From the NCBI GenBank assembly GCA_951799405.1, contig OX637337.1, positions 13,328,347 through 13,392,346 on the forward strand: a stretch of DNA of 64,000 bases, written 5' to 3'. The translations under genes were made by a program, and so were the position numbers. Below, one piece after another: positions 19,610 to 29,745 of this stretch. Origin of the DNA: Agapetus fuscipes. Taxonomy: Eukaryota > Arthropoda > Insecta > Trichoptera > Glossosomatidae. The notes under the pieces are model-generated. The model was not told where the DNA came from, searched no databases, and saw only the letters and a list, made by a program, of their open reading frames with translations. The first letter of the stretch is position 1. Each line of letters opens with the position of its first letter.

Positions 19610-20524
19610 GTCAAGACTTTAACTTCAAATGGCCAACGCTCGCGCGGATCATGATCATGCCGTCTCCATCGAACGCTAATGGCGGGCACAAGCCGGACAT
19701 TTATACAGTTATTGCAAGTCAAGTGTATGCTTTCATAATAAATTCTCGGCCGATTTGGCGACAAAATTAAAATGTGATTATTTTTCTTCACTTCACATTA
19801 CGAACACGGATGACGTATGGAGAATAGGAAACTGCTTTACCGACCACTTGGAAGAGATATGAGGTGGGTGTATAAAGGGGAGAATACTATAATAATTTGG
19901 ATGGCTTTAGAAGTACGTTGATAAGCTAAAGAGCGCTGTTATGACTTTGCGCTCTTTAAATTCCTAGAATAAATGGTTATTATTTTTTTTTCTTCAAATA
20001 AAATACTTTTCAAGTTTTAGCAATCACATTTATATAACTAATAACTGTCAAAAATGACGTTTTACTAGATGTTGACATTAGTTCAGATTTTCACCACGTT
20101 CAGTTAGGCTTGAAAACGTACAAATTTCTTATTTGGTTGTTGTCGTGTCCAGGCTCCTGTCACTGGGAACAAATGAACCAGCATTCTAAAATGAAATATG
20201 ATTTCAAGCAGAAACTCATAGAGATATTGCCTTGACAGTTGTCTCTGTCTGACACATATGCTTCAAATTCACGCCCTGATCCCAAATGAGAAAGATATAT
20301 TTTGTAAGCTTCTTTTACATGCAAACTTCCAAAAAAATACGCTAGATGGCAAGTAATCATTAAAGTGAGGGTAGGTAGTTTTTTTTTAAATTCAAATTTT
20401 GTTCCAATCAAAACATGTGACAGTAGAAATTTGTTGTCTGTGACAAAAATGATAAAAATAACCTTTTGTTCTTCAAACAATTACGGAAAAAATGCGCTTT
20501 TTCATTCAGTGATTGGACATTTTT
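19610..20524. promoter_or_regulatory. Intergenic space between divergent SMG5 and the small gene
   Basis: The 944 bp between the two start codons (19581-20524) should contain the leader and promoter sequences of both genes. The part next to SMG5 (19610-19700) is GC-richer, with GCTCGCGCGG and CGAACGC. At 19915-19965 lies a word also found at 27750-27795 (GTTATGACTTTGCG). No TATA box could be assigned with confidence. Confidence 0.4.
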
Positions 20525-20582
20525 ATGAAGTGCTTCATTTTTACAAGAACTGAGTCTACCGTAAGCGGTAGTGGAAATCCAA
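20525..20582 (+). CDS. Candidate small spliced gene, exon 1
   Basis: ATG at 20525 follows an in-frame TGA by 12 nt. Nineteen codons plus one base read MKCFIFTRTESTVSGSGNP and end exactly at a consensus donor, A|GTAAGT (20583-20588). The single leftover base joins the two first bases of exon 2 to give Lys, keeping the frame. No signal peptide or membrane segment is convincing. I do not recognise the protein. Support is structural: start after a stop, perfect donor, matching phase, and coding-like sequence on both sides. It could be part of a larger transcript with non-coding 5' exons. Confidence 0.6.
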
Positions 20583-20960
20583 GTAAGTTGCAGTTTATCT
20601 TATATTTTTTAATGTGCATGTAATATGTCATCGATTTTGTAAAATGTTTAAGAAATAACGTTAGGTCGACACTTAATTTTGAAAAACGCTTGCATTTAAC
20701 ACCATGGCTTGGATTCAATTGTCATGGACGGTGTCAGATAATATTTTCCGTTTTGGTATTTTTGTCTTATTTAAATCTTAGTAGGTACCAGTAGGTTTAT
20801 TAGCCTTCATAAGAAATGAGAGCGTTTTTATGGGAGCGAGGAAACTTCCATTGAATTTCACATCGATGAGATTAGCAAAAACAATATTATCTTAGACCTT
20901 CCTCCTTTCTCGCAAATTTTGAACCCATGTACTAATTCTTATTTTTTATTTATGTTTCAG
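20583..20960 (+). other. Intron of the small gene
   Basis: GTAAGT at 20583 and TATGTTTCAG ending at 20960 give a 378-bp intron. It contains a fragment resembling the middle of Rep-B (20795-20870), consistent with non-coding status. Confidence 0.6.
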
Positions 20961-21109
20961 AAATCGATTCTTCCAATTCCCACAATTTTCATCATACTTC
21001 CAGGAAGTCACTGAAAATGAGCAACCCCATAAAAATACCACCACGCCGTGAAAGCGAAACGTCGGCAGATAAAAAAGTTGCAAATGGACCATGGTCTGAC
21101 CTGCAATAA
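20961..21109 (+). CDS. Candidate small spliced gene, exon 2 (stop codon)
   Basis: After the acceptor, 48 codons run to TAA (21107-21109), giving 68 residues in total. Segments: IDSSNSHNFHHTSRKSLKMS (Ser/His/Lys-rich), then NPIKIPPRRESETSADKK, then VANGPWSDLQ at the end. It is hydrophilic and probably disordered; SRKS and RRES resemble basophilic-kinase sites. The exon lies in sequence free of the window's repeats. An AATAAA at 21261-21266 could serve as polyadenylation signal. Transcribed away from SMG5. Function unknown; the alternative is a chance frame, which the spliced phase match makes less likely. Confidence 0.6.
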
Positions 21110-21414
21110 CACAGAAGGAATACATCAGATAAAACAGATCATGAAAGTGAATGTGAAAGTGTACAATTTTATTTAAAAACTGTTTGGTTTTACTACGAGT
21201 TATTAGGTTAAATGGAAACTGTGGGTAAAACCATAAATAGGTTAGAAATACAACTGTGTAAATAAAATAGTTTGATTATTATAATGAGAAAACATTGAAC
21301 TATTTTCTCCAAAAGACGTTGCAAACTGTCCAAAATAATTGTTTCAAGTTTATACCATAATATTTTATTCAATTTATTCTTCATAGGCATAAAAAAAACG
21401 CAACTAAGCTACAC

Positions 21415-21715
21415 ATATAGTGTAATTTCTTGCCGCGTTATCCCCGAAGGGTCGCATGTGGCGAGTGGAACCTATTTATTTTTACATGTAAGGGGGTCGG
21501 CCTTACGCCAACCACTTCAGTTGAAGTGGGGGCTTCCCAGCTCCCGAGAGGGCTGGTTCTCATTTCTGGTTAAGGCTGAGTAAACCTTGCCGGTATTTTG
21601 ATTTGAGGTTTGAAATAAACACCGAAACGGATAATCATTTTTGACACCCTGCCTCGGTGGGGTTCGAACCCCAGCTCACGGCATGGAATGCAAGCACTCT
21701 ACCAACTGAGCTATC
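21415..21715 (-). repeat. Rep-B tRNA-derived SINE, full copy
   Basis: Read on the minus strand it starts with a tRNA-like head: A box TAGCTCAGTTGG and B box GGTTCGAACCC. Then comes a conserved body (CGTTTCGGTGTTTATTTC, AATACCGGCAAGGTTTACTC, CTTCAACTGAAGTGG), a GCGACCCTTCGGGGATAACG block and a 3' end near CTATATGTGTAGCTTAGTTG. The head would not make a functional tRNA in this context. Confidence 0.85.
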
Positions 21716-21754
21716 TAAAATATTATTTATTAATGTAATCACGTATCAATAACA

Positions 21755-21990
21755 ATAATGTATCACCCATAATGTAAAAAATGGTTCACTTTGCCAATGT
21801 CACCTCTGTTTCAGGGAAGGTCGGCAAGATTTGCAGGGCTTATGTTCACTTGAGATTGGGTTTTTATATTGTAGGTCCACATGCGGCATGTGTTAGCGCG
21901 AAATTTTACATGTCTGCTTGTGGGAATACGTTTAATATGAGTTTTAAAGATACATATCTTTGCAGCTTAGATTTAGATTTTAGAATGTAC
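21755..21990 (+). repeat. Rep-A copy
   Basis: Family core from ATCACCCATAATGTAAAAAA to CTTTGCAGCTTAGATTTAGA; the 5' 20 bp are missing or changed. Confidence 0.85.
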
Positions 21991-22549
21991 AAGCTTTATT
22001 TCATTGTAAATTTGTATTATAATTCACTCCTTAAAATGTTAATAAAAAATATATCTTTTTCTACTCCCATTTGGTAATTTACTAATTACAAAACGGCTAA
22101 CGCAATCACAATGCCATACATTTCTACACCCGTTGCATAATGTTACATTATGCAACCGGTAACCGTGTTAAAATGAACATGTGCGCATGCGCATTGTCAG
22201 AATTGGAACCATTTTTTAATTTCAAATGTCAACCTTGTATGGGGGTATGAAGACCTGTCAATCCAAGATGGCCGCAAGCGATCAGCTGATTAGGCTTCAT
22301 ACAATATTAGTGATATTCGGTAGGTAGGAATTACCGTGGTGATGAGACTTTCAGCCCTGTTCAGATGAAAATAAATAAGTATATTTTATGTGTAGAGTCA
22401 AATAAAAATTGTTAATAGTGCTAAAATTTATCGAATTTATTTATCGGATTGCTCCAAATAAAGCTTTCCTTTTTTCAATGGAAAATAAAAGACTTGAAAG
22501 GAAAACAATACAAAAAATTTCACCGCAAAAAATAAACAAACTCAAAAAG

Positions 22550-22780
22550 TTACTTGGTTAATAGGTGAGTATGAGGTTGATCACCTATGCTGTACAAATT
22601 TGGTTCACCTGCCAATACAACTGCAGGGCATATGTTTATTTGAGTTTTGGGTTTGAATGTTTAAGCTTATATGCAGGATGTAAAAGCGCGACCTTATACA
22701 TATGTGTCGGCTTGTGGGCATGAATTCAATATGAAACCTAAATATAATTTATTTTTACAACTTAGGTTAGATTAGATAAT
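22550..22780 (+). repeat. Rep-A copy (old, inside Rep-F)
   Basis: Recognisable by GAGGTTGATCACCTATGCTG, TTTGGTTCACCTGCCAAT and AACTTAGGTTAGATTAGA. The CCCCTGTTTCAGGG hairpin part is lost. Confidence 0.7.
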
Positions 22781-22910
22781 CGAAGGGAATGATAAATCAC
22801 ACGTTTTGACAAAGGTAAGGTTTTAATTACTTCAAATGGACAAGTACATTATAATGACTATTATTCACTATTTTGTTAATTCTCTCATGGTCGTAGAAAA
22901 AGTATTGTAT

Positions 22911-23026
22911 GCCACTGCACGTAATTAGTCTTTGTAACACTCGTGCTTTCTATTGTGCCATTCGGCTGCGCCTCATGGCACAAACTAGCACTCGTGTTAA
23001 AAAGACTATCATTACTTGGCAGTGGC
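22911..23026. repeat. 116-bp palindrome within Rep-F
   Basis: Outer arms GCCACTGC / GCAGTGGC. The middle arms are GTCTTTGTAACACTCGTGCT and its near complement. The inner stem TTGTGCCAT / ATGGCACAA encloses a 12-nt loop. The second copy at 34388-34504 preserves the fold. Confidence 0.85.
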
Positions 23027-23042
23027 ATAAATAACTATTGTA

Positions 23043-23716
23043 ATAAAACGTTGTTTTTCTTGTGAAATAAGTATGGCAGAAACAAAAAATATATATTTTT
23101 AAGAAGAAGAAGAAGTCCCCAGGGGGGGTTTGTACGAAAACCTTACGCCCCGAAATATAGATGACTTTTTACTATTTCCATATACCTTGTTTTTCCTACA
23201 TAATGCACTGAAACAGGGTTCAGTGGCACATCTATAATACGTAGTATTATAGTATACTTATCTATGAGCGTGTCCTACAATAGTTTATTGTATAATTGTA
23301 CCAGCATCAAAATTAAAGGGTAAAAAACTTATTTTTGTTACATGGCGTGGACCTCTATGGCGTGGACCAATGGGTGCATGGATGCATAACATTTTAAAGC
23401 CATCTACATGCCTACACGCCACTACACGCCTTAAAATGAACGTGGTGAAAATCGGAACTAAAATCACCATCTACATTTATTGTAAATCGCAAGACATTAT
23501 CGAATAATGGTAATTTTAGTAATTGCAATACAATTTTGAATTATTCAGGTCATTTTTTCTCTTCCCGGGGGGGGGGGGCAGCTGCCCCCCCTGGCTCTTC
23601 CTGGGTACGCCCATGCCCCAAAGTGTCAAAAAACTCGTATATTTTTTTTTAGTGCACATGTCTTTGTGAGCATTTGCGTCCAAGGGCCCCCGATTGAAAA
23701 CTTAATGGAAATCAGT
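23043..23716. other. Repeat-like AT-rich sequence with G-tract hairpin
   Basis: No gene. At 23565-23590 a run of about 12 G is followed by CAGCTG and a C run, forming a G/C hairpin. The surrounding sequence (TTATTCAGGT... to ...TACGCCCATG) recurs at 41865-41945, so it marks the end of another interspersed family. Confidence 0.5.
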
Positions 23717-23911
23717 TTAACCCTTATCTTAGCGGTGTAACACGGGTGTTACACTTGCTTAAGGATTTTTTATTTTTTTTCCTCTACACTCCAACGTTAT
23801 TTTATATGTGACAACACATCAAAATGCTACACATCCATTATTGTGTGCAGTGGAGCCATCTAGTGATGAATATTTGTAACATTACAAGCTGTCAAATATA
23901 AGTAAGTCAAC

Positions 23912-23947
23912 ATGTCTGGACAACGTTGCAGCGATTCAAAAATAGGG
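23912..23947 (+). pseudogene. piggyBac transposase exon 1
   Basis: ATG plus 12 codons reading MSGQRCSDSKIG, ending at a consensus GTAAGT donor (23948). The acceptor TTTCAG ends at 24325, and the next exon begins with ATG GAA in phase 0, so both a spliced and an unspliced start are possible. Confidence 0.55.
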
Positions 23948-24325
23948 GTAAGTAATCTTGAAATATCTTATCAATCACTAAGTTTAGATAAAAAGTATTC
24001 GAATCATTTTATTTATTAGTTATTTGGTTTTGAAAATATTGTATTTGTTTTGAATTATAGAAACATTCAGTAGCCTTTTTTATGTTTTATATAAATTGTA
24101 CACCGGTGTTACTTTGCCAGTTGGCCAAAGAATGAGTCATGTAACGCCCTTGTTACATTGCCAATTGACTAATGAATATGTTCTGTAACACCCGTATTAC
24201 ATTGCCAACTCATTTGTTGGAGTAATATAAACATATTTATTTTAATTCATTGCTATTTTTTTAAATTATTATTTTTCAGTAACAAAATTGATTTATTGTA
24301 TCTAAAAAGTATTTTTCTCTTTCAG

Positions 24326-25171
24326 ATGGAAGGGTATTACCGCTCTAGAGCTGAAAAAATAATGGCTTTATTGCCCAAGCCAAGACAAGATTCTGATGAT
24401 GATTCAGAATCTGATTTTGAAAATATTTTGGATAAGGAAACTGCGCTACAACAGCACACCGTTTTTGAAGAAGCTGTTGATATTGAAGACATAGAATATC
24501 TCTTTGTTGGAAATCCAGAAGAAATCATTTCCTCAAGCAATCAGGTGATGGAAAATCAGCCATCAACTTCTACACCTAACCATTTATATACCCAACAACA
24601 AACACTTCGATCTGTAGGACGACCTTCCATACCATCTACAATTAGACAAAAACAACGCAAAATATGTATTAAAAAAAAAACCTATGAATGGACTCTTGAA
24701 ATTTTTTTACACAACGTTATTATTCCGGAAGACTTGCATGATGTCAATGACAGCACAGAATACTCGTATCTTGAATATTTTCAACGATTTTTTGATGACA
24801 GCTTAATTGATGATATTGTGTTTAATACAAATTTATATTCGGTCCAAAAATTCAACAAATGTATAAATACTAACAAGAATGAAATAAAGGACTTTTTGGC
24901 CATCGAATTGCTGATGGGTATTGTGCCAATGTCTGCGTACACAGACTATTGGTCAGAAGAATTACGATTTGAAAAAGTGGCATCTATAATGCCACTGAAA
25001 AGATATCAGCATCTAAGAAGGAGCTTACATTTTGTCAATAACGATGATGTAAATGACGACAGGTATTTCAAAATAAGACCTCTTCTAGAACATGTGAGGC
25101 AAAAATTCGGCACCATAGCTGAAGAAAAACGGCACCAAAACCCGATCAAGATATACGTTTTGATAATATGA
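24326..25171 (+). pseudogene. piggyBac transposase N-terminal part, core deleted
   Basis: Starts MEGYYRSRAEKIMALLPKPR with an acidic Asp/Ser stretch. It then has YEWTLEIF, FLAIELLMGIVPMS, DYWSEELRFEKVASIMPLKR and RYFKIRPLLEHVRQKF, the N-terminal and first DDBD blocks of PGBD/piggyBac transposases. The frame is then broken at about 25135 and stops at 25171. The catalytic Asp residues and most of the RNase H-like core (expected over 200 residues) are gone. Confidence 0.9.
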
Positions 25172-25317
25172 GTCATTTTCCGATTCATGGCACAAGCAGA
25201 GGTCGGTGTCGATTGTGTTCAAAGGGCATTACCTCAGTGGAGTGTGAGAAGTGGAAAATCAGACTTTGTTTTACAGAGAATAGAAATTGTTTTTACGACT
25301 TTCATCATAAAAAATAG
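25145..25317 (+). pseudogene. piggyBac transposase C-terminal cysteine-rich end
   Basis: In a shifted frame relative to the N-terminal part: FDNMSHFPIHGTSRGRCRLC, then a Cys/His-rich stretch VECEKWKIRLCFTENRNCF and FHHKK before TAG. Position and Cys pattern fit the C-terminal zinc ribbon of piggyBac transposases, which binds the terminal repeats. Its presence next to the truncated N-terminal frame shows a single internal deletion. Confidence 0.8.
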
Positions 25318-25769
25318 GTTTTTTTTTTATTTTCCTGTCTTCAATTACATTTTTTAATTGTAGAAATTTGTACTTTGTAATTCACAATTGATTTTTATGT
25401 TTTAAATATCAGTTTCCTTTCTTGTATGATTATTCTGTTTGAAATTATTATTAAAATTATACTTATATGTTATTGGCAATGTAACTTATTTGCAACAATT
25501 GTGTTTTGTTGACAGTTTGGCATTGTAACACAAGTGTAACATATAAAAATATACTATAATAAAAAGTTAAGATTTTTTTCTTGCACAATTTTCCATCAAG
25601 ACTAACCATATTACAAGGAACAACCAAAAAAAATAGTAAGTATTTGTAAAAATAGGACTTTGCCAAGATAAGGGTTAAATGCATTAAAACAAAAATATGC
25701 TTAAGGCGCAAATCTTATGAGGCATACGTGACCAATGGCTCCGCAAAGGCTAATCAAGATTTTTGTAGT

Positions 25770-25965
25770 TTTTAATCATAATCTAAGTTGCAAATATTAA
25801 TTTATATTGACATTTAATGCACACCTAAAAGCAGACACGTGTAAACTCACCCTTACACGTGCCGCATGTTTACTTAAAAATAAACAACTGCTGCAGCGTT
25901 TCCTTGAAACCGGGGTGGTTTTTACAGCATGAGGGGTCAGCCTCATGCCAACCTATAATGCTAGG
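25770..25965 (-). repeat. Rep-A copy
   Basis: Starts with ATAATCTAAGTTGCAAATAT, then AGCAGACACGTGTAAAC, and ends AGCCTCATGCCAACCTATAA. Confidence 0.85.
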
Positions 25966-25969
25966 AAGC

Positions 25970-26825
25970 TAGTCATAAATCATAACTATATTAGTATCAA
26001 TAATAATCTAAATACATAAAACTCGCTGTACCCTGTCACGCATTGCTGCATCATTTCAGAATCCCGAAAGATTCAAGATTTAACTTTGACGTAAATATGG
26101 CCGGCTTTAGGACATATCGGGATTCGGGAATTAAATACTAGTTTAATTTGCAATTTCAGTAAGTAAGTACGTATTAGTTTTTATCAAAATTCTTTGTGGT
26201 AGGTAGGTACGTTCACCAATTTAGGTTTTATTATAGGAATACAAAAGTATTATAATTTATAACGTAAGGCGTGCTATTATATTAGTACTTATTTTTATTT
26301 AGGTAAGTGCTTACTTTAGTTTCTCTGTCCATAGACTTATTCGTATCTGCGAAATGTACAATAAATATAAAAAATCATTCAAATGTAAATGATGTTATCT
26401 TAATGACAAGCTCACATATTTGAGAAACGTGTTTTTGTAAATATGACCCGATAAAAATAATCACATTATATTATCGATTCACCTATACAAATATACACAT
26501 ACCTAAGTATATACACCAGAGACTCTCAAAGTTTGCCTCGCGAAAACCGTACCGTTTCTTTCCGTTCTTGAGAAAATATGAAAGAACTACGACTAATAAA
26601 TCACTGGAATAGATTTCTTGACAACAGTTCTTTCCATATTTTCTCGAAAACTATTCACAATCTACATTATCATAAATTGACTAGATACAAAAAATACAAC
26701 AAATGTGGAAAAAACGTGTCTTCTCAATTTTTTCATTTTTTAAGTTTTATGTATATGTTTATATATTTTTAAAACTCTATGACTAATATAAATAGGCCCT
26801 AAGTTCCCACCAATGATGTCAGAAA
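25970..26825. other. AT-rich sequence, no gene recognised
   Basis: Contains GTAAGTA/TAGGTAGGTAC runs (26160-26215) and a small inverted repeat: GTTCTTGAGAAAATATGAAA near 26561 against TTCCATATTTTCTCGAAAAC near 26632. No frame with homology. Confidence 0.4.
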
Positions 26826-27030
26826 TTATTTCCAATTTCAGTGTTTATTTATTATAAGCCCGAAATAAAATACCGGCAAACTTTAATTAGCCTTCATAAG
26901 AAATGAGAACCAGCGCCCTCGGGAGCTTGGAAATCTCCACACCAACTGAACAGGCTAGCCCCTTACCAGTGAAAATAAATTGCTTCCACGCGCCACATAA
27001 GGCCACATCGGGGATGATGCAGTTAGGAGT
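26825..27030 (+). repeat. Rep-B copy, 5'-truncated
   Basis: The body is recognisable: TTTCAGTGTTTATTTATTAT, AATACCGGCAAACTTTAATT, AGAACCAGCGCCCTCGGGAG and a CATCGGGGATGATGC block. Confidence 0.8.
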
Positions 27031-27477
27031 TGCACTTTAGTTACGTTATTACCTGCATTCTTGCATAAGAACATGAAGATGAGTATAGCATGCAGACCCC
27101 TGGGGATCCACATGGACCACTTTGGGAACCTCTGACACAAACCAACATCTGTTGTCTTGAATCAACATGTTTTAGGCGTTACGTATTCCTTGTTATGAGT
27201 TTGCTCGGCAGACATGACGAATTTCACTCAGTGTGTTAGCATTCTGGCAATTAAGCGTTTTTTCTTCAGTCCGGCCGCCATATCGAATTATCTGTTTTCT
27301 GTGTACATAAAAAACAGATGTCTGCCTGTGTGATACGTACCCACTACCTATCTAAGCTACCACCCATCCATTCTATAGTGTGTACTTGTGGCCATATAAT
27401 GCAGAGTGCTTACATTAAAACTTCACATGTACGAGTTTTAGATACGAGATATCAAAATGGAAGCGATCGGCGATTGT
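27031..27477. other. Unique-looking sequence without gene
   Basis: No frame with recognisable homology. Mixed composition, no repeat of the families described here. Confidence 0.35.
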
Positions 27478-27740
27478 TCCTTGACTTATAGGTTGTTATG
27501 CGGCTGACCACCCATACTGTAAAAAATTGGTTCACTTTGCCAATGTCACCCCTGTTTCAGGGAAGGACGGCAAGAGTTACAAGGCTTATGTTCATTTGAG
27601 ATTGGGTTTTTATATTGTAGGTCCACATGCGGCATGTGTTAGCGCGAAATTATACATGTCTGCTTGTGGGAATGCATTTAATATAAATCTTAAATGATAT
27701 ATATATCTTTGCAGCTTAGATTAGATTAGATTAGAAATGA
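27476..27740 (+). repeat. Rep-A copy, full length with tail
   Basis: From TTCCTTGACTTATAGGTTG to GCAGCTTAGATTAGATTAGA. It shows the tandem TTAGA-type 3' tail of the family clearly. Confidence 0.9.
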
Positions 27741-28002
27741 ATTTAGATGACAGCTAAATGAGAGCGTTGTTATGACTTTGCGGCCTTCAAAATCAATGAG
27801 TATCATCTTGTAGTTCTTCAACAAAATATTTCTTAAATTTGCTCAGTTCAGCTAACATCACATTGGAGTAACAAAAGTGATGAATTACAAAATGGGGACG
27901 TTTGTTCCGATTATCAGTACCTACATACGTTCAGTTTAAGCCGTGTCGATCCATACATTTTTTTTAAATTTGACAGGAACATACAGCAGAGGGATAAATT
28001 AG

Positions 28003-28110
28003 GTTTGTTTTGCATGTCCTGGTGCAACTCATTTCCGTTAAAACTTCAATTTTTTTTTTTCGACGAATACAATACTTTATAGCTCCTTCGGCCTGCTATA
28101 AAGTAAAAAT
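28003..28110 (+). repeat. Rep-E 3' end fragment
   Basis: GCATGTCCTGGTGCAACTC, then ACGAATACAATACTTTATAG and a CCTGCTATAAAGTA end. Same end as found reversed at 45045-45150. Confidence 0.7.
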
Positions 28111-29030
28111 GATATGTCGGGAGCATAACGTCGATATATGTGCCAAAACTGTTTGTATTTTTTTTTATCTAACTTTATGTTTCTAACTGTAACTGTAACT
28201 GTAACTCTGTCGCCATTCGGCTAGGGGTGGCCAGAGCCTCTGCAGAGCTGCCTCCATTTTTTCCTATCCTTACATACCTCTTTCAATTCATACATATCCA
28301 TCACCTTTTTCATGCATTTTCTTCTTTTACGCTCACTTTGTATATCCCATGCATTCTTGTAATAATATGCTAATTGTTGCTTTTTAATAAAAAAACCTGA
28401 TTATTGTAGTAAAAATAAGTTTTCCTATAAAAGAGTAAGTGTTAAGAAATTTGTTGATTTATAGAAGAAGTTTAAAGTTTTTGTATTTTTTTTTAATAAA
28501 TAAAGGCGTATGAGAAAATTATCTTTAATATTATTATTCTGATATATATTATGTTAATAAAGAATCACATAAAATTGATTGTAAATCTATACTTATAAAA
28601 CCAAAAAAGCGTTCGTTGGTAATGCGATACAATGGTGAAGGACTCGACGGTTTTGGCTGTCTTTCGTTTCAGAATAAAGTACGTAATCTGAGAAGGGTTA
28701 TAGCGTACAAAAAAATTGATAAAATAACGCAGAACATGTTTAAATTTGTGAAATGCTGAACGTCGTTTTTATATGGGAATTGATCATTTCCAACTTCATC
28801 TAATTGACAGATTTTTGTTCCATATTCAAATTTCATTAAATGTGTTCGGTTTGAAATATTGTGAGAGGTTGAACAAAATCAAATTAATAAAATAAACTGG
28901 TAGGTACAAAATTTTAAAATGGAATAAAAAATCATATTATTCATCAACAGCCTTTACCAAACAGAACTCTTTTTAAAAAAATGGAATTTAGCTTTTCAAC
29001 TGTCAAAGTCATGGAAAGCGTTCAAGGTTA
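28111..29030. other. AT-rich sequence with a small unclassified repeat
   Basis: At 28195-28250, GTAACTGTAACTGTAACTCT is followed by GTCGCCATTC and GGCCAGAGCCTCTGCAGAG. The same words, mostly reversed, occur at 40490-40560, 47195-47240 and 55235-55305, so a dispersed family exists. No gene seen. Confidence 0.4.
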
Positions 29031-29034
29031 AATA

Positions 29035-29145
29035 AATAAGTCTTTAATCTCAGTTACAAATATATGCACACATTTAAGGTTCATATTGAATGGATGCCCA
29101 AAAGGAAACACATGTTAGTTTGTGCATACACATAATGCATGTATA
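29035..29145 (-). repeat. Rep-A partial copy
   Basis: CTTTAATCTCAGTTACAAAT, then GGTTCATATTGAATG; only the 3' part of the family. Confidence 0.55.
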
Positions 29146-29211
29146 TTTTCAAAATAAGACCCAACTGCAAATCCCAATTAACAACGGTGCAATTTATGCT
29201 GACTTAACTTT

Positions 29212-29505
29212 AAACATGGAAGGTTGTGGATTCGGATCCCGGCGGAGCACAAAAATATACCATTTATATTTCGAATATGCTCTTCGCTGGGTTGAAAAAA
29301 TTCATAAGCCTTTACCAATGACCGGTCACCAAAGGGCCATCCAGCCTCACAGCAACTGGGTCTTGCTTGAGTATTGGCGCTTTGTAGCGACGACCAAGCT
29401 CGTACACCTCTGCGGCACTACAACAAGTGTCATAGACCCCTAGAGTCTTTAGAATCTAGGGAGTCTCCCGCACAGGATTTCTTAAAAAAAAAAAAAAAAA
29501 AACAC
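29212..29505 (+). repeat. Rep-C SINE, head-truncated
   Basis: GAAGGTTGTGGATTCGGATC is the B-box part of a tRNA head. It is followed by GCTCTTCGCTGGGTTG, GGGTCTTGCTTGAGTATTGG, CACTACAACAAGTGTCATAG, GAATCTAGGGAGTCTCCCGC and a poly-A run at 29486-29503. Confidence 0.85.
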
Positions 29506-29507
29506 AA

Positions 29508-29745
29508 TGATCTAAATCTAAGTTGCAAAGATATGTATCATTTAAGATTCACATTGAATGCATTCCCACAAGCAGACATGCATTATTTCACACTAATGCA
29601 TGCCGCATGTGGACCTACAATATAAAAACCTAATCCGAAATGAACATAAGCCCAACAACTCTTGCCGACCTTCCCTGAAACAGGAATCATTTTCTGCAGC
29701 ATGGGTGGTCAGCCGCAAACCAACCTATAAGTCAAGGAACATACA
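29508..29745 (-). repeat. Rep-A copy
   Basis: ATGATCTAAATCTAAGTTGC to CCAACCTATAAGTCAAGGAA. It sits directly behind the poly-A tail of the Rep-C SINE. Confidence 0.88.

Larger units (their letters stand above)
22065..23042 (+). repeat. Rep-F copy 1 (about 1 kb)
   Basis: Matches 34373-35352 in inverted orientation along its length: CTCCCATTTGGTAATTTACT at one end, GCGCATGCGCATTGTCAGAA in the middle, and the palindrome at 22911-23026 near the other end. No coding frame. A diverged Rep-A (22550-22780) is shared by both copies, so it predates their separation. Confidence 0.8.
23721..25674 (+). mobile_element. Internally deleted piggyBac transposon
   Basis: Ends are inverted repeats: CCCTTATCTTAG at 23721 and its counterpart CAAGATAAGGG ending at 25674. 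Each is flanked by TTAA (23717-23720 and 25675-25678), the piggyBac target duplication. Length 1954 bp. Subterminal palindromes of the type GTAACACGGGTGTTAC occur at 23737, 24098, 24141, 24185 (left) and 25525 (right). The transposase is split by a deletion, so the copy is non-autonomous. Confidence 0.92.

Noticed and set aside
21650..21715. tRNA-like sequence with A and B boxes, minus strand
   Set aside because: It continues directly into the Rep-B SINE body, has no proper acceptor-stem end, and related copies are dispersed, so it is a SINE head and not a tRNA gene.
27700..27740. TTAGATTAGA runs as telomeric repeat
   Set aside because: The insect telomere unit is TTAGG; these runs are the tail of Rep-A copies.
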